Below, piece by piece: positions 8,049 to 17,441 of a stretch of 64,000 nucleotides of DNA (position 1 is its first letter; every line of letters begins with the position of its first letter). The position numbers and the translations under genes were made by a program. The DNA comes from Nocardia sp. NBC_00565 (GTDB lineage Bacteria; Actinomycetota; Actinomycetes; Mycobacteriales; Mycobacteriaceae), in assembly GCF_036345915.1 (NCBI RefSeq), contig NZ_CP107785.1, positions 6,138,001 to 6,202,000 on the forward strand, given 5' to 3'. The notes beneath the pieces were generated by a model. The model saw only the letters and a list, made by a program, of their open reading frames with translations, searched no databases and was not told where the DNA came from.

Positions 8049-8089
8049 GTAGCACATCCGTAGCACTACTGTAGGCATCTCGGTATGAT
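8049..8089 (+). promoter_or_regulatory. Leaderless promoter and direct-repeat operator of the toxin-antitoxin pair
   Basis: A good -10 box TATGAT sits at 8084-8089. The antitoxin ATG is at 8096, so transcription should start at or next to the start codon, giving a leaderless mRNA; no ribosome-binding site is visible. Two direct copies of GTAGCAC lie at 8049-8055 and 8060-8066, 11 bp apart (one helical turn), and the second covers the -35 position. This arrangement fits autorepression by the antitoxin-toxin complex. The boxes are seen directly; the regulation is inference. Confidence 0.5.
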
Positions 8090-8095
8090 GGCGCG

Positions 8096-8401
8096 ATGGG
8101 CACACCCGCCGAGCTGCCGGAAATTCCGCAGCGCGAACTTCGCAACGACGCCAGCCGAATTCTGCGCGAAGTCCGAGCCGGACGTTCGTACACCGTCACG
8201 GTCGACGGAACCGCAGTCGCCGATCTGGTGCCGCACCGCCAGCTCAGGCGGCGGGCCGCAGTGCCTCGCGACGAGGTCATCGCGGCATTCGCGGGCCTTT
8301 CGGGCAGCAGCGACGAGAACGAATTCGTCGACGACTCGCTGTACGACCCATACGACCGCGCCAATCGCCGAGGTGAGTTCACACCCGGAAGCGACGCGTG
8401 A
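8096..8401 (+). CDS. Type II antitoxin, Phd/YefM (VapB-like) family
   Basis: 101 aa. The N-terminal half has the Phd/YefM pattern: PEIPQRELRNDASRILREVRAG, then YTVTVDGTAVADLVP, a DNA-binding and dimerisation fold. The C-terminal half is acidic and probably disordered (SSDENEFVDDSLYDPYD), as expected for a toxin-neutralising tail. Its stop overlaps the toxin start (GTGA). It should neutralise the PIN toxin and repress its own promoter. The pair next to ychF resembles M. tuberculosis vapBC32 (Rv1113-Rv1114). Confidence 0.9.
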   Translation: MGTPAELPEIPQRELRNDASRILREVRAGRSYTVTVDGTAVADLVPHRQLRRRAAVPRDEVIAAFAGLSGSSDENEFVDDSLYDPYDRANRRGEFTPGSDA

Positions 8402-8820
8402 CCGCCGCCCACGAGCGGGGCTTGGTCGACACTGATGTCGTTATCCTCATCGATGCTGTCGCCCCCGCCGAGCTGCCCGCAGAGATCCTGATCAGCTCGG
8501 TGACAATGGCCGAACTCGCCGCCGGACCGCATTTCACGACGGATCCAGGCGAGCGCGCCAGGCGAATCGAGCGTGTCCAGAATGCTGAAGCATTATTTGA
8601 ACCGCTATTGTTCGACACCCGCGCTGCCAGACGCTACGGCCACGTCATCGCGGCTGTCCTGGCCGCCGGACGAAGTCCGAAGCCACGCAGGATCGATCTG
8701 ATGATCGCGTCGATAGCTTCCGTGCACCAGCTGCCGCTGTTCACGGTCAACCCGGCCGACTTTGCCGGACTGGACGAGCTCGTGACGGTAATGCCAGTGA
8801 CCCATCCGGACGCACGCTGA
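8398..8820 (+). CDS. vapC: Type II toxin, PIN-domain ribonuclease (VapC)
   Basis: 140 aa. The PIN acidic residues are visible: LVDTDVVILID near the N-terminus, the Glu in VTMAELAAG, the Asp in RRIDLMIAS and NPADFAGL near the C-terminus. VapC toxins cleave tRNA or rRNA in a Mg-dependent way. The GTG start overlaps the antitoxin stop. The target RNA cannot be told from sequence. The stop codon lies 6 bp from the convergent quinone-oxidoreductase stop. Confidence 0.9.
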   Translation: MTAAHERGLVDTDVVILIDAVAPAELPAEILISSVTMAELAAGPHFTTDPGERARRIERVQNAEALFEPLLFDTRAARRYGHVIAAVLAAGRSPKPRRIDLMIASIASVHQLPLFTVNPADFAGLDELVTVMPVTHPDAR

Positions 8821-8825
8821 GTCGA

Positions 8826-9749
8826 TCAGGGGATCAGGATGACCTTGCCGAGGTTGGTGCGGGCCTCGATTGCGGCGTGCGCCTGCGCGGCGTCTTCCAG
8901 GGCGAACTCAGCGTGGACGGCGGGGCGGAGTTGGCCGGAGGCGAAGTATTGCCAGAGTTCTTGGCGCCAGTGTTCGTAGAGGTCCGGGGAGTTGCGGGCG
9001 ATGCGGGCCATCTGGAAACCGATCACCGATTTGGCGCCCGCGAGCAGATCGTAGGCCTGAATGGTGCCGCCGCCGGAGCTGTAGGCGACGAGTCGGCCGC
9101 CGGAGGTGAGGGCGGCGATGGCCGGAGTGAGGAGGTCACCGCCGACGGCCTCGAGGACGTAGTCGACTGGGTCACCCCAGGATTCCTGCTCGTAGGCGAC
9201 CACTTCGTCGGCGCCGAGGTCGCGCAGGAAGTCCGCTTTGGCGAGATCAGAGACCGCGGCCACGACGCGTTCCGCCCCGCGTACCCGCGCCAATTGCAGG
9301 GCGAGGTGCCCGACACCGCTGGCGGCGGCCGTGATCAGCGCCGACTCGCCCGACTTCGGGTTGGCGGCGTCGAGCGCGCCGAGCGCGACCAAACCGCTGC
9401 GGACCAGTGCGACGGCGTCGACGGCCGAGGCACCGTCCGGAATCGGCGAGGCCATCGCCGACGAGAGCAGTGCGTAGTCGGCATAACCGTGGCCGAAGAC
9501 CAGACCGGTGACGCGGTAACCGGGCATGCAACTGGTAACGCCGTCACCGACCGCGACCACTTCACCCGCAATCTCGCCACCCAGCGCGATCGGCTCACGT
9601 GGCTCACGCACTTTGCGCACGACCGGCAAGGTCACACCAACCGCGTCGACCCGGACCAACAACTCCCCGGGGCCGGGCGTCGGAACCTCGGCCGATACGA
9701 CCTCGAGCACCTCCGGACCACCGCTGCGCTGGTATTGAACCCGCCGCAT
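8826..9749 (-). CDS. Zinc-type alcohol dehydrogenase/quinone oxidoreductase (MDR superfamily)
   Basis: 307 aa. The N-terminal GroES-like domain begins MRRVQYQRSGGPEVLE; the Rossmann motif is AASGVGHLALQLA; the C-terminus is EARTNLGKVILIP. The usual structural-zinc Cys cluster is missing, so it belongs to the zinc-independent NADPH:quinone reductase-like group (QOR). The start ATG at 9749 has a perfect GGAGG 5 bases upstream, and upstream in-frame sequence is not gene-like. The substrate is unknown. It converges on the PIN toxin, 5 bp between stops. Confidence 0.92.
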   Translation of the reverse strand: MRRVQYQRSGGPEVLEVVSAEVPTPGPGELLVRVDAVGVTLPVVRKVREPREPIALGGEIAGEVVAVGDGVTSCMPGYRVTGLVFGHGYADYALLSSAMASPIPDGASAVDAVALVRSGLVALGALDAANPKSGESALITAAASGVGHLALQLARVRGAERVVAAVSDLAKADFLRDLGADEVVAYEQESWGDPVDYVLEAVGGDLLTPAIAALTSGGRLVAYSSGGGTIQAYDLLAGAKSVIGFQMARIARNSPDLYEHWRQELWQYFASGQLRPAVHAEFALEDAAQAHAAIEARTNLGKVILIP

Positions 9750-10415
9750 CACACCTCCAAAAATCCTTAGGAGCGGTAAAGGTAGCTCGCCGCTCCGACA
9801 ACTCCCCAGCCCTTCACCCACCCGAGTGCGATATCTCACCGCCAGATCGACCTGCGTGAGAGGCACAGATGACACCTTCGCCCTGACTCTCCGTCCGGCC
9901 GATCTGAAGCCGCCATCGAAGCGCCCGAACCCATCCGCGCGAACTACCGCCCGAGCCACCCCAGCCGTACGAACCACGCAAGCCGTTGCGGAACCACCCG
10001 AGCCGTGCGCACCGTGGGAGCCGCGCACATGCGAACCGCGCGTCACGCAGATTGCGACAGCGCCCAGCCCAGCCGGATCCGAATGCCCGGCGTGCCACCG
10101 AGAGCCATCCACGTGACGCACTCGGTGGCCCTCCGCACGGACTGCGGCAACGCCTCAACCCAGCCGGATCTGAAAGCGCCAGCCAGCGTTTGTGCGAAAC
10201 GACCGGCGAGTCCATCGCGGCCATCGCACCGCCGCCACCAGCCAGAGCGGCTCCCCGTCCGTCGAACAGCGGATGACCCGAGGCCATCGACGAGGACCCG
10301 CGGACGAGTCAGCCATGTTCCGTCGACATCAGCCGGCGCGGCTATCCCTCAACGTCGCCAGCTGACCGAAAGAAGTTCACCTTGCGATAGCGGCCAGCGG
10401 CGTAGCGTTCCCGAT
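9750..10415. other. Gene-free divergent interval
   Basis: About 665 bp between the divergent oxidoreductase and AraC genes. Frames on both strands stay open because of high GC, but none has a start with ribosome-binding site or a recognisable motif. The stretch 9960-10050 is rich in near-repeats of GAACC and GAGCC motifs. I see no clear promoter boxes. Confidence 0.5.
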
Positions 10416-11252
10416 ATGGAGCCGACCACCGAAGTGGTGACGGCACGACCGGCACCCGCGCTCGCGGCGTTCATCGACCGCTACACCGGATATCGACTGT
10501 CCGGGTTCGCGCCCGGACTGCATCGGGGACTGCCCTCGCGGCATATGACGTTCATCGTCGCCATCGGACCGACCATCGACGTTGTCGCGCAGACGGATCC
10601 GCGCCAGACCCCGGATGCGTACGGTTGCGTGCTCAGCGGGCTGCAAGCGAGTTCGGCGACCATTTCGCACAACGGCTATCAGGAGGGCGTGTCGATCGCG
10701 CTGACGCCGTTGGGTTGCCGAACCCTGTTCGGGATGCCCGCGGGCGAACTCTGGAACACCTCGGTGGAGTTCGCGGATGTGGTCGGTCCGGCCGGGCGCA
10801 AGCTGTGGGAGCAGCTTCAGGAGCTGCCCGCTTGGCCGGATCGTTTCGCGGCCTGCGATCGGGTGCTGACCGAGTTGGCCTGTCACGACCGCGTTGTCAC
10901 GCCCGAATTGACTTGGGCCTGGCGAACTCTGGTCGATTCCGATGGCACCGCGACGATCGGCCCGCTGGCCGAGGAGATCGGCTGGAGCCGCCAGCATCTG
11001 GCACGCCGTTTCGGCACGGAGTTCGGCCTGAGCCCGAAACTGGCCGCGCGGATCGCCCGGTTCGAACGCGCCCGGCACATGATCGCGCGCACCCCGTCTT
11101 TCGTCACCATCGCCCAGGTCGCGGCCAGCTGCGGCTACTACGACCAGGCCCATCTGAACCGCGACTTCGCGGAGTTGGTCGGCTGCAGTCCGACCATGTG
11201 GCTCGCCGAGGAGATTCCATCTGTCCAAGACGACACCGGGGTCGCTGGATGA
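10416..11252 (+). CDS. AraC-family transcriptional regulator
   Basis: 278 aa. A cupin-like sensor domain occupies the first 180 residues, including a conserved LPSRHMTFIVAIG stretch of this subfamily. The C-terminal double helix-turn-helix has IGPLAEEIGWSRQHLARRF and VAASCGYYDQAHLNRDFAE. I chose the ATG at 10416 because residues before it have no similarity to the family. It is followed 10 bp later by a VOC protein, a common pairing for this AraC subgroup in actinobacteria. It probably controls that gene. The inducer is unknown. Confidence 0.9.
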   Translation: MEPTTEVVTARPAPALAAFIDRYTGYRLSGFAPGLHRGLPSRHMTFIVAIGPTIDVVAQTDPRQTPDAYGCVLSGLQASSATISHNGYQEGVSIALTPLGCRTLFGMPAGELWNTSVEFADVVGPAGRKLWEQLQELPAWPDRFAACDRVLTELACHDRVVTPELTWAWRTLVDSDGTATIGPLAEEIGWSRQHLARRFGTEFGLSPKLAARIARFERARHMIARTPSFVTIAQVAASCGYYDQAHLNRDFAELVGCSPTMWLAEEIPSVQDDTGVAG

Positions 11253-11262
11253 GGCTGGGGAT

Positions 11263-11685
11263 ATGACGAATCCAACAACAACACCAAGTACCACCCGCAC
11301 CGCGATCTGGCCCTGCCTGATCTTCCAGGATGCCCGCGCGAGCTCGGAGTTCCTGGTCAAAGCCTTCGGCTTCGAGCTCACCGGGCTCTACGCCCGCGAT
11401 GATGATCCTTCGATCGTCGAGCACGGCGAACTGCGCTGGCCGCTGGGCGGCGGCATCATGTTCGGCTCGGCGGGCCGCAACGACACCGAATTCGGGCGCC
11501 GCGCCATCGGAAACGACTCCGTCTACGTGGTGTGCGAGAACCCGGACGAGTTGTTCGCCAAGGCCACGACGGCAGGCGCCGAGGTCGTGCGCGGCCTGCG
11601 GGACGAGGACTACGGCTCGCGCGGCTTCTCGGTCCGCGATCCGGAGGGCAACCTCTGGAGCTTCGGCACTTATTGGGGCGAGTAG
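11263..11685 (+). CDS. VOC-family (glyoxalase/bleomycin-resistance fold) protein
   Basis: 140 aa, a single VOC unit pair: IWPCLIFQDARASSEFLVKAFGF, EHGELRWPLGGGIM, then DSVYVVCENPDELFAKA, ending in GFSVRDPEGNLWSFGTY. Such proteins bind a metal or a small ligand. The GH/glyoxalase I catalytic set is not clear. It is cotranscribed with the upstream AraC gene (10 bp gap). Function is unknown: antibiotic sequestration and lyase activity are both possible. Confidence 0.88.
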   Translation: MTNPTTTPSTTRTAIWPCLIFQDARASSEFLVKAFGFELTGLYARDDDPSIVEHGELRWPLGGGIMFGSAGRNDTEFGRRAIGNDSVYVVCENPDELFAKATTAGAEVVRGLRDEDYGSRGFSVRDPEGNLWSFGTYWGE

Positions 11686-12594
11686 TCAGCGACCGCCGAG
11701 GCCCGACGCGGCAATGCCACGAACGAAGGCACGCTGAGCGATGGCATACACGACCACCAGCGGCAGCAGAATGACCACCGCAGCGGCCATGAGAATCGGC
11801 CACTGCGTGTGGTACTGCCCCTGCAGCCGGACCAAACCCAGTGTCGCGGTGGCGATGTCGTTGCGCTGAATCATGATCAACGGCCACAGGAAGTCGTTCC
11901 AGACATTGATCCAGGTGAGTACGCCGAGCACCATGAGCGCGGGCCGAGTGTGCGGCAACAACACTCGCCAGAACACCTGCCACGTGGTGCAGCCGTCGAC
12001 GATCGCCGCCTCCTCCAGTTCGGCGGGGAGCGTGCGGAAGAACTGGCGCATCAGATAGGTACCGAAAGCGCTGCCGAACAAACCTGGCACGATCATCGCC
12101 CAAGGTGTATCGACCCAGCCGAACGCACGCATGAGCAGGAATTGCGGGATCACGGTGACCGTCAACGGCACCATCAGCGTGCCGAGATAGGCGAGAAACA
12201 ACACCTCCCGCCCACGGAATCGCAAGCGCGCGAACGCATATCCGGCCAGCGCGCAGAAGAACACCTGTCCCGCCGTCACACACAGCGCGTAGCACGCGGT
12301 ATTGGCCAGCATCCGCCCCAGCGGCAGCAGTTCGAAGACCTTCCCGTAGTTGGACCACTGCGGTCGCGCGGGAACCAGTGTCGGCTCGGTGATCTCACCG
12401 TCGCGCTTCAGGGATCCCGACAACGCCCACAGGATCGGCGCCAACGCACACCAGGCGATCCCGATGAGCGCCGCGTAGAGCAGCAGCCCGCGCACGGTCC
12501 GACGCAGGATCGCTCGCTCGACCCGACTACCTGCAATGGGCGCACTGACCAGCCGCACCAGAAGTGACCGCCGGACAACCTCATACGCGTTCAT
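11686..12594 (-). CDS. Sugar ABC transporter permease (MalG/UgpE type)
   Basis: 302 aa with about six membrane segments. The EAA loop is EEAAIVDGCTTWQVFWRVLLPHTRPA, typical of CUT1 sugar-importer permeases, where it contacts the ATPase. It pairs with the UgpA/MalF-type permease 76 bp upstream and the solute-binding lipoprotein before that. No ATPase gene follows, so a shared ATPase of the MsiK type elsewhere probably energises it. The sugar is not identifiable. Confidence 0.93.
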   Translation of the reverse strand: MNAYEVVRRSLLVRLVSAPIAGSRVERAILRRTVRGLLLYAALIGIAWCALAPILWALSGSLKRDGEITEPTLVPARPQWSNYGKVFELLPLGRMLANTACYALCVTAGQVFFCALAGYAFARLRFRGREVLFLAYLGTLMVPLTVTVIPQFLLMRAFGWVDTPWAMIVPGLFGSAFGTYLMRQFFRTLPAELEEAAIVDGCTTWQVFWRVLLPHTRPALMVLGVLTWINVWNDFLWPLIMIQRNDIATATLGLVRLQGQYHTQWPILMAAAVVILLPLVVVYAIAQRAFVRGIAASGLGGR

Positions 12595-12670
12595 GCCTCC
12601 GCCTCGCTGGCGCTCGGCTCCGACATGACCGCGATGGCGGCTGTGTCCATTGATCGCTCGCCGCGCTCGC

Positions 12671-13645
12671 TCACAACTCCACCTCCGCCCGGCGCGCGAA
12701 CCGCAACTGCGCCAGCGTCAGCACCAACAGGATCGCGAAGATCACCCAGGCCAACGCCGCCGCATAGCCGACTTCGTAGAACCCGAAAGCGTTCTGGAAC
12801 AACATGATTCCGAGCAGATAGGTCCCCGTCTCCGGCCCACCGTTACCGCCGGTCAGCGCATAGGCCTGGTCGAAGGCCTGAACCGAATTGATAATGGTGA
12901 TAACGAAAACGAATGACAGCGGCCCGCGAATCAACGGCAGGGTGACCGACCAGAACCGCTGCAGCGCCCCCGCCCCATCGATGCGCGCCGCCTCGTACAG
13001 CGTCTCCGGCACCCCCTGCATCGCGGCCAACAGGATGACGGTCGCGAAAGGCACACTCTTCCACACGGTCACGATACTCAGCGAGACCAGCGCCCAATCC
13101 GGATCGGTCAGCCACGGCACCGGATCGATCCCGACCCAGCCGAGAACGATGTTGAGCAGCCCGTCATCGGTGGTGAAAATGAAACGCCACACCACGGCCA
13201 TGGCAACGGTCGAAGCCACCAGCGGCAGGAATGCGATGGTCCGAAAGATCCCGATCCCGGCCAACTTTCGATTGAGCACCGCCGCCACCGCCAGCCCGAT
13301 CACCACCGTCGGCACCAATGTCAGCACGGTGAACACCGCGGTATTGCGTAATGCGATGAGAAACAACGGATCCGACACGAACAACCGCCGGTAGTTCGCC
13401 ACCCCGACAAACCGCGGCGCACTGAACAAATCCCACGAATGCAAACTCAGATACAACGAAACCGCCAGCGGCCCCAGCAGAAACACCACCACCGCAGCCA
13501 CATTCGGCCCCACGAACACCCACCCCGCCCGCTCCCGCCGCCGCGCCAGCCGTCCCCGCTCGCGCGGCGCCGCGCGTGGCACACCACGGCGGGACCTGCT
13601 CGCAGTTTGCCGCGGCGATGCACCACTCGGCGGAGAGTGTGTCAT
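12671..13645 (-). CDS. Sugar ABC transporter permease (MalF/UgpA type)
   Basis: 324 aa. A basic Arg-rich N-terminal tail is followed by six membrane helices. The EAA loop reads LYEAARIDGAGALQRFWSVTLPL. The start ATG at 13645 overlaps the stop of the solute-binding gene (ATGA), which decides it over longer in-frame starts. It should form a heterodimer with the MalG-type permease downstream. Confidence 0.93.
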   Translation of the reverse strand: MTHSPPSGASPRQTASRSRRGVPRAAPRERGRLARRRERAGWVFVGPNVAAVVVFLLGPLAVSLYLSLHSWDLFSAPRFVGVANYRRLFVSDPLFLIALRNTAVFTVLTLVPTVVIGLAVAAVLNRKLAGIGIFRTIAFLPLVASTVAMAVVWRFIFTTDDGLLNIVLGWVGIDPVPWLTDPDWALVSLSIVTVWKSVPFATVILLAAMQGVPETLYEAARIDGAGALQRFWSVTLPLIRGPLSFVFVITIINSVQAFDQAYALTGGNGGPETGTYLLGIMLFQNAFGFYEVGYAAALAWVIFAILLVLTLAQLRFARRAEVEL

Positions 13646-14961
13646 GGAGTTTCCAGAAGGGTGTTGATGTCGGTGGTCAGGGAGGGGCTCACGGATGCGG
13701 CGGTGGCGGCACCACGTAGGACGCGGTTTCCGCCGCGTTCCAATAGTGCCGAAACCTTGCCCCACACTGGAGTTATCGGCAGTGCACGGGAGTTCTCCGG
13801 TCCCTCCGTGAACACCTGGAGGTTGCCGATATCGCGATGGGCGGCGGCGAATCCGGGTGCTGCCATCGCGGATTTCAGCACCGGTACGAACAGACCGGAG
13901 GCGGCGATTATGGCCTGCCCGATCGGGCCGGTCGCGAATTTGACGAATTCCCAGGCCTGTTCGATGCGCGGACTATCCGCGGCAATCGACAATCCGGTGC
14001 TGCCGACATCGGTGATCGCGCCGGGACCGCCGTGTGGACCGACTGGCAGCACCGTCACATCGATCGGCAACTCATCGTGCCCGGCGAATTCGGAATACAG
14101 CCAGTGCCCACCCATCGCCATCGCCGCACGCCCGCGCCGGAACAGATCCGGTGCCGAAACCGATTGCTGATCAGCGACTTTCGGCGCCACGCGATGGCGA
14201 AGCGCGAGATCGGCGTAGAACTGGAATCCCTCGGCGAACCGCGGATCGGCAAGATTGGTCCTGGTCGGATCCACCGGCGGCATGAACCACTCCGCCCCGT
14301 TGTTCATACCGAAGCAAGCGGCGGAGAAGTACGGCACCCATGCGTCGACGAATCCCCACTGCCGGGTCTGCGTGAGTGCCCGTGCCGCATCGAGGAATTC
14401 GTCGAACGACCAGGCATCGTGCCACCGCACCGGTGCGCGCACGCCGGCGTCGGCGAACAGCTTCCTGTTGTAGTAGAGGAACACCCCCGACCACTGCTCC
14501 GGCAGCGCGTATTGCCCACCGGCATAGGTGAAGGTGTCATACAGCGTCGGATAGCTGTCCGCACGCAATGCGGCGGCGTACTCGGGATCCCGGTCGAGCA
14601 GGGTGCGCAGGTCCAGCAGCACCCCTCGTTCGGCGAGTCCGGCATAGAGCAACTCCCACGCCATCATGACGTCCGGACATTTGCCACCCGCGCAGTAGGT
14701 GAGCATCTGCTGCAGTGGGTCCGGCCCGGACATGATGGTGCGGATCCGAATGTCGGGGTGCCGCTTGTGGAACTCGTCGATGATCCGCAGCCGGACCCGC
14801 GCCTCCTCCGGCCTGGCCTGGAAGAAGAAGGTGAGCGCGTCGTCATCGGACGCACAGCCGGTCGCGGCAAGCAGCGGCGCGGCAAGCACCGAGCCGAGCA
14901 GTGTGCGCCTGCGCAACGGAGCCCTCCTCCAGGGCGGATGTGGAGCTTGGCGGAATCGCAT
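13642..14961 (-). CDS. Sugar ABC transporter solute-binding lipoprotein
   Basis: 439 aa. The N-terminus has RRRTLLGSVLAAPLLAATGC: a lipobox (LAATGC) preceded by an arginine cluster compatible with Tat export. Family-1 solute-binding features follow (FHKRHPDIRI, DVMMAWELLYAGLAERGVLLDL, YYNRKLFADAGV, QAWEFVKFATGP). I chose the ATG at 14961, which places the Arg cluster about 17 residues from the start. It leads a binding protein-permease-permease operon and is divergent from cstA. Confidence 0.92.
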   Translation of the reverse strand: MRFRQAPHPPWRRAPLRRRTLLGSVLAAPLLAATGCASDDDALTFFFQARPEEARVRLRIIDEFHKRHPDIRIRTIMSGPDPLQQMLTYCAGGKCPDVMMAWELLYAGLAERGVLLDLRTLLDRDPEYAAALRADSYPTLYDTFTYAGGQYALPEQWSGVFLYYNRKLFADAGVRAPVRWHDAWSFDEFLDAARALTQTRQWGFVDAWVPYFSAACFGMNNGAEWFMPPVDPTRTNLADPRFAEGFQFYADLALRHRVAPKVADQQSVSAPDLFRRGRAAMAMGGHWLYSEFAGHDELPIDVTVLPVGPHGGPGAITDVGSTGLSIAADSPRIEQAWEFVKFATGPIGQAIIAASGLFVPVLKSAMAAPGFAAAHRDIGNLQVFTEGPENSRALPITPVWGKVSALLERGGNRVLRGAATAASVSPSLTTDINTLLETP

Positions 14962-15119
14962 GGCAGCATACGTTTGGCAACACCGAGGTGACCGCCGACA
15001 CACGAACAAAACTTAACGTTGTCCTAAGGCGACGGAAATCGGCCACGGTCGCCGTCACCAATCGGATACGTTGTCACGTGTTTCAGCAGGATCCTGCGCG
15101 TTTTCAGGAGAGTAGACGG

Positions 15120-17441
15120 ATGGCGACAATCGAATATTTGCGGACGGATCCCGATCTGCCGCCCGTCGGGGTGGTTGATCAATCCCCGATCACGCCACGA
15201 AAGAAGGCGATCTTCGCGGCGATCGCGGTCGTCGGCGCGATCGCCTGGGCCGTCCTCGCCATCTCGCGTGGTGAGAACGTCAACGCGGTGTGGATCGTGA
15301 TCGCGGCGGTCTGTACCTATGTGACCGCCTACCAGTTCTACTCCAGGCTCATCGAATACCGGATCACCAAGCCGCGCGACGATGTGGCCACCCCCGCCGA
15401 GGCCATGGAGAACGGCAAGGACTACATGCCGATGGACCGGCGGGTGCTCTTCGGGCACCATTTCGCCGCCATCGCCGGCGCGGGTCCACTGGTCGGACCG
15501 GTCCTCGCCGCGCAAATGGGCTACCTGCCCGGCACCATCTGGATCATCGTCGGTGTGGTCTTCGCCGGTGCGGTGCAGGACTATCTGGTGCTGTGGGCCT
15601 CCACGAAGCGTCGTGGTCGCAGCCTCGGGCAGATGGCCCACGACGAACTCGGCCCGATCGGCGGCGTGGCCGCGATCATCGGTGTGCTGGTGATCATGAT
15701 GATCCTGCTCGCGGTGCTCGGCATCGTGGTCGTGCAGGCGCTGGCCGCGGTCAAGGGGCCGGACGGCACCCTGCACGGCGGCAGCCCCTGGGGTGTGTTC
15801 TCCATCGGCATGACCATCCCGATCGCGCTGTTCATGGGCCTCTACCTGCGCTTCGTCCGGCCGGGCAAGGTCGGTGAGATCTCGGCCATCGGCTTCGCCC
15901 TGCTGCTGCTGGCGATCATCTCCGGCCGCTGGGTCTCCGAATCCGGTTGGGGCCGTGACCTGTTCACACTCTCGGGCACGACCATCGCCTGGCTGCTGAT
16001 CATCTACGGTTTCGTCGCCTCGATCCTGCCGGTGTGGCTGCTGCTCGCACCGCGCGACTATCTGTCGACCTTCATGAAGATCGGCACGATCGGCCTGCTC
16101 GCCATCGGCATCGTGATCACCATGCCGGTGCTGAAGGCGCCCGCGGTGTCGCAGTTCGCCCACAACAGCAACGGTCCGTCCTTCGCGGGCAGCCTGTTTC
16201 CGTTCCTGTTCATCACCATCGCCTGTGGCGCGCTGTCGGGTTTCCACGCACTCGTCTCTTCGGGCACCACGCCCAAACTGCTGGAGAAGGAGTCGCATGC
16301 GCGGATGATCGGCTACGGCGGCATGCTGATGGAGTCGTTCGTCGCGGTCATGGCGATCATCACCGCGAGCATCATCGACCAGCACCTGTACTTCGCGATG
16401 AACGCGGGCGCCGGGCTCACCGGCGGCACCGCCGAGAAGGCCGCCGCGTACACCAATTCCCTTGGCCTGAGCGGCGATCCGATTACCGCGGGTGAACTCA
16501 CCCAGGCCGCCAAGGACGTCGGCGAGACCAGCATCATCTCGCGCACCGGTGGCGCGCCGACGCTGGCGGTCGGCATGTCGGAGGTGATGTCGCAATTCCT
16601 GGGCGGCTCCGGACTGAAGGCGTTCTGGTACCACTTCGCGATCATGTTCGAGGCGCTGTTCATCCTCACCACCATCGACGCCGGTACCCGTGTCGCGCGC
16701 TTCATGCTCTCGGATTCGCTCGGCAACCTCGGCGGCCCGGCGAAGAAGTTCAAGGATCCGTCGTGGCGGCCCGGCGCCTGGCTCTGCTCGGCCGTGGTGG
16801 TCGCGGCCTGGGGCTCGGTGCTGCTGATGGGTGTCACCGATCCGCTCGGCGGGATCTACACGCTGTTCCCGCTGTTCGGCATCTCCAACCAGTTGCTGGC
16901 CGCGATCGCGCTCACCGTGGTGCTGACCATTCTGATCAAGAAGGGCCTGATGAAGTGGGCGTGGATTCCCGCGCTGCCGCTGATTTGGGATCTGATAGTG
17001 ACGATGACCGCGTCCTGGCAGAAGATCTTCTCCGCGGACCCGAAGATCGGCTACTGGAAGCAGCACAGTAACTACGCCGCGGCGCGCGAGGCCGGGAAGT
17101 TGCTCGCCCCCGCCAAGAATGCCGACGATATGGACAAGATCGTGCGCAACACGTTCATCCAGGGCAGCTTGTCGATCATCTTCGCGGTGTTGGTGCTGAT
17201 CGTCGCGGTGGTCGGTGCGGTGGTCTGCTACCGGACCTGGCGGGCGGGCGGCGGGCCGAGCAGCGAATCGCCGGAGGAACCGTCGAAGATCTTCGCGCCG
17301 CGCGGGTTCATCGCGACCCCGGAAGAGAAGGCGGTGCAGAAGGAATGGGATGCCCTGATCGAATCGGGGCAGGTCCGCGCGCCGGGCGCCGCGCATTCGA
17401 AGGGCGCGCCAGCGGAAACAGCGGGGCCGGCGCCACATTGA
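15120..17441 (+). CDS. cstA: Carbon starvation protein A (CstA), pyruvate/peptide transporter
   Basis: 773 aa with many membrane segments, normal CstA length. Signatures include YRFY-like TAYQFYSRLIEYRI near the N-terminus, FGHHFAAIAGAGPLVGPVLA, SGFHALVSSGTTPKLL and AGTRVARFMLSD. CstA is known as a pyruvate uptake protein in E. coli and is linked to peptide use. The ATG at 15120 has AGGAG 10 bases upstream. The C-terminal stop overlaps the ybdD start, so the pair is translationally coupled. Confidence 0.97.
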   Translation: MATIEYLRTDPDLPPVGVVDQSPITPRKKAIFAAIAVVGAIAWAVLAISRGENVNAVWIVIAAVCTYVTAYQFYSRLIEYRITKPRDDVATPAEAMENGKDYMPMDRRVLFGHHFAAIAGAGPLVGPVLAAQMGYLPGTIWIIVGVVFAGAVQDYLVLWASTKRRGRSLGQMAHDELGPIGGVAAIIGVLVIMMILLAVLGIVVVQALAAVKGPDGTLHGGSPWGVFSIGMTIPIALFMGLYLRFVRPGKVGEISAIGFALLLLAIISGRWVSESGWGRDLFTLSGTTIAWLLIIYGFVASILPVWLLLAPRDYLSTFMKIGTIGLLAIGIVITMPVLKAPAVSQFAHNSNGPSFAGSLFPFLFITIACGALSGFHALVSSGTTPKLLEKESHARMIGYGGMLMESFVAVMAIITASIIDQHLYFAMNAGAGLTGGTAEKAAAYTNSLGLSGDPITAGELTQAAKDVGETSIISRTGGAPTLAVGMSEVMSQFLGGSGLKAFWYHFAIMFEALFILTTIDAGTRVARFMLSDSLGNLGGPAKKFKDPSWRPGAWLCSAVVVAAWGSVLLMGVTDPLGGIYTLFPLFGISNQLLAAIALTVVLTILIKKGLMKWAWIPALPLIWDLIVTMTASWQKIFSADPKIGYWKQHSNYAAAREAGKLLAPAKNADDMDKIVRNTFIQGSLSIIFAVLVLIVAVVGAVVCYRTWRAGGGPSSESPEEPSKIFAPRGFIATPEEKAVQKEWDALIESGQVRAPGAAHSKGAPAETAGPAPH

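Noticed and set aside
9750..10415. Long plus-strand extension of the AraC gene to 10005
   Set aside because: Residues before 10416 are Arg/Ala/Pro-rich and unlike any AraC N-terminus; the ATG at 10416 fits the family length.
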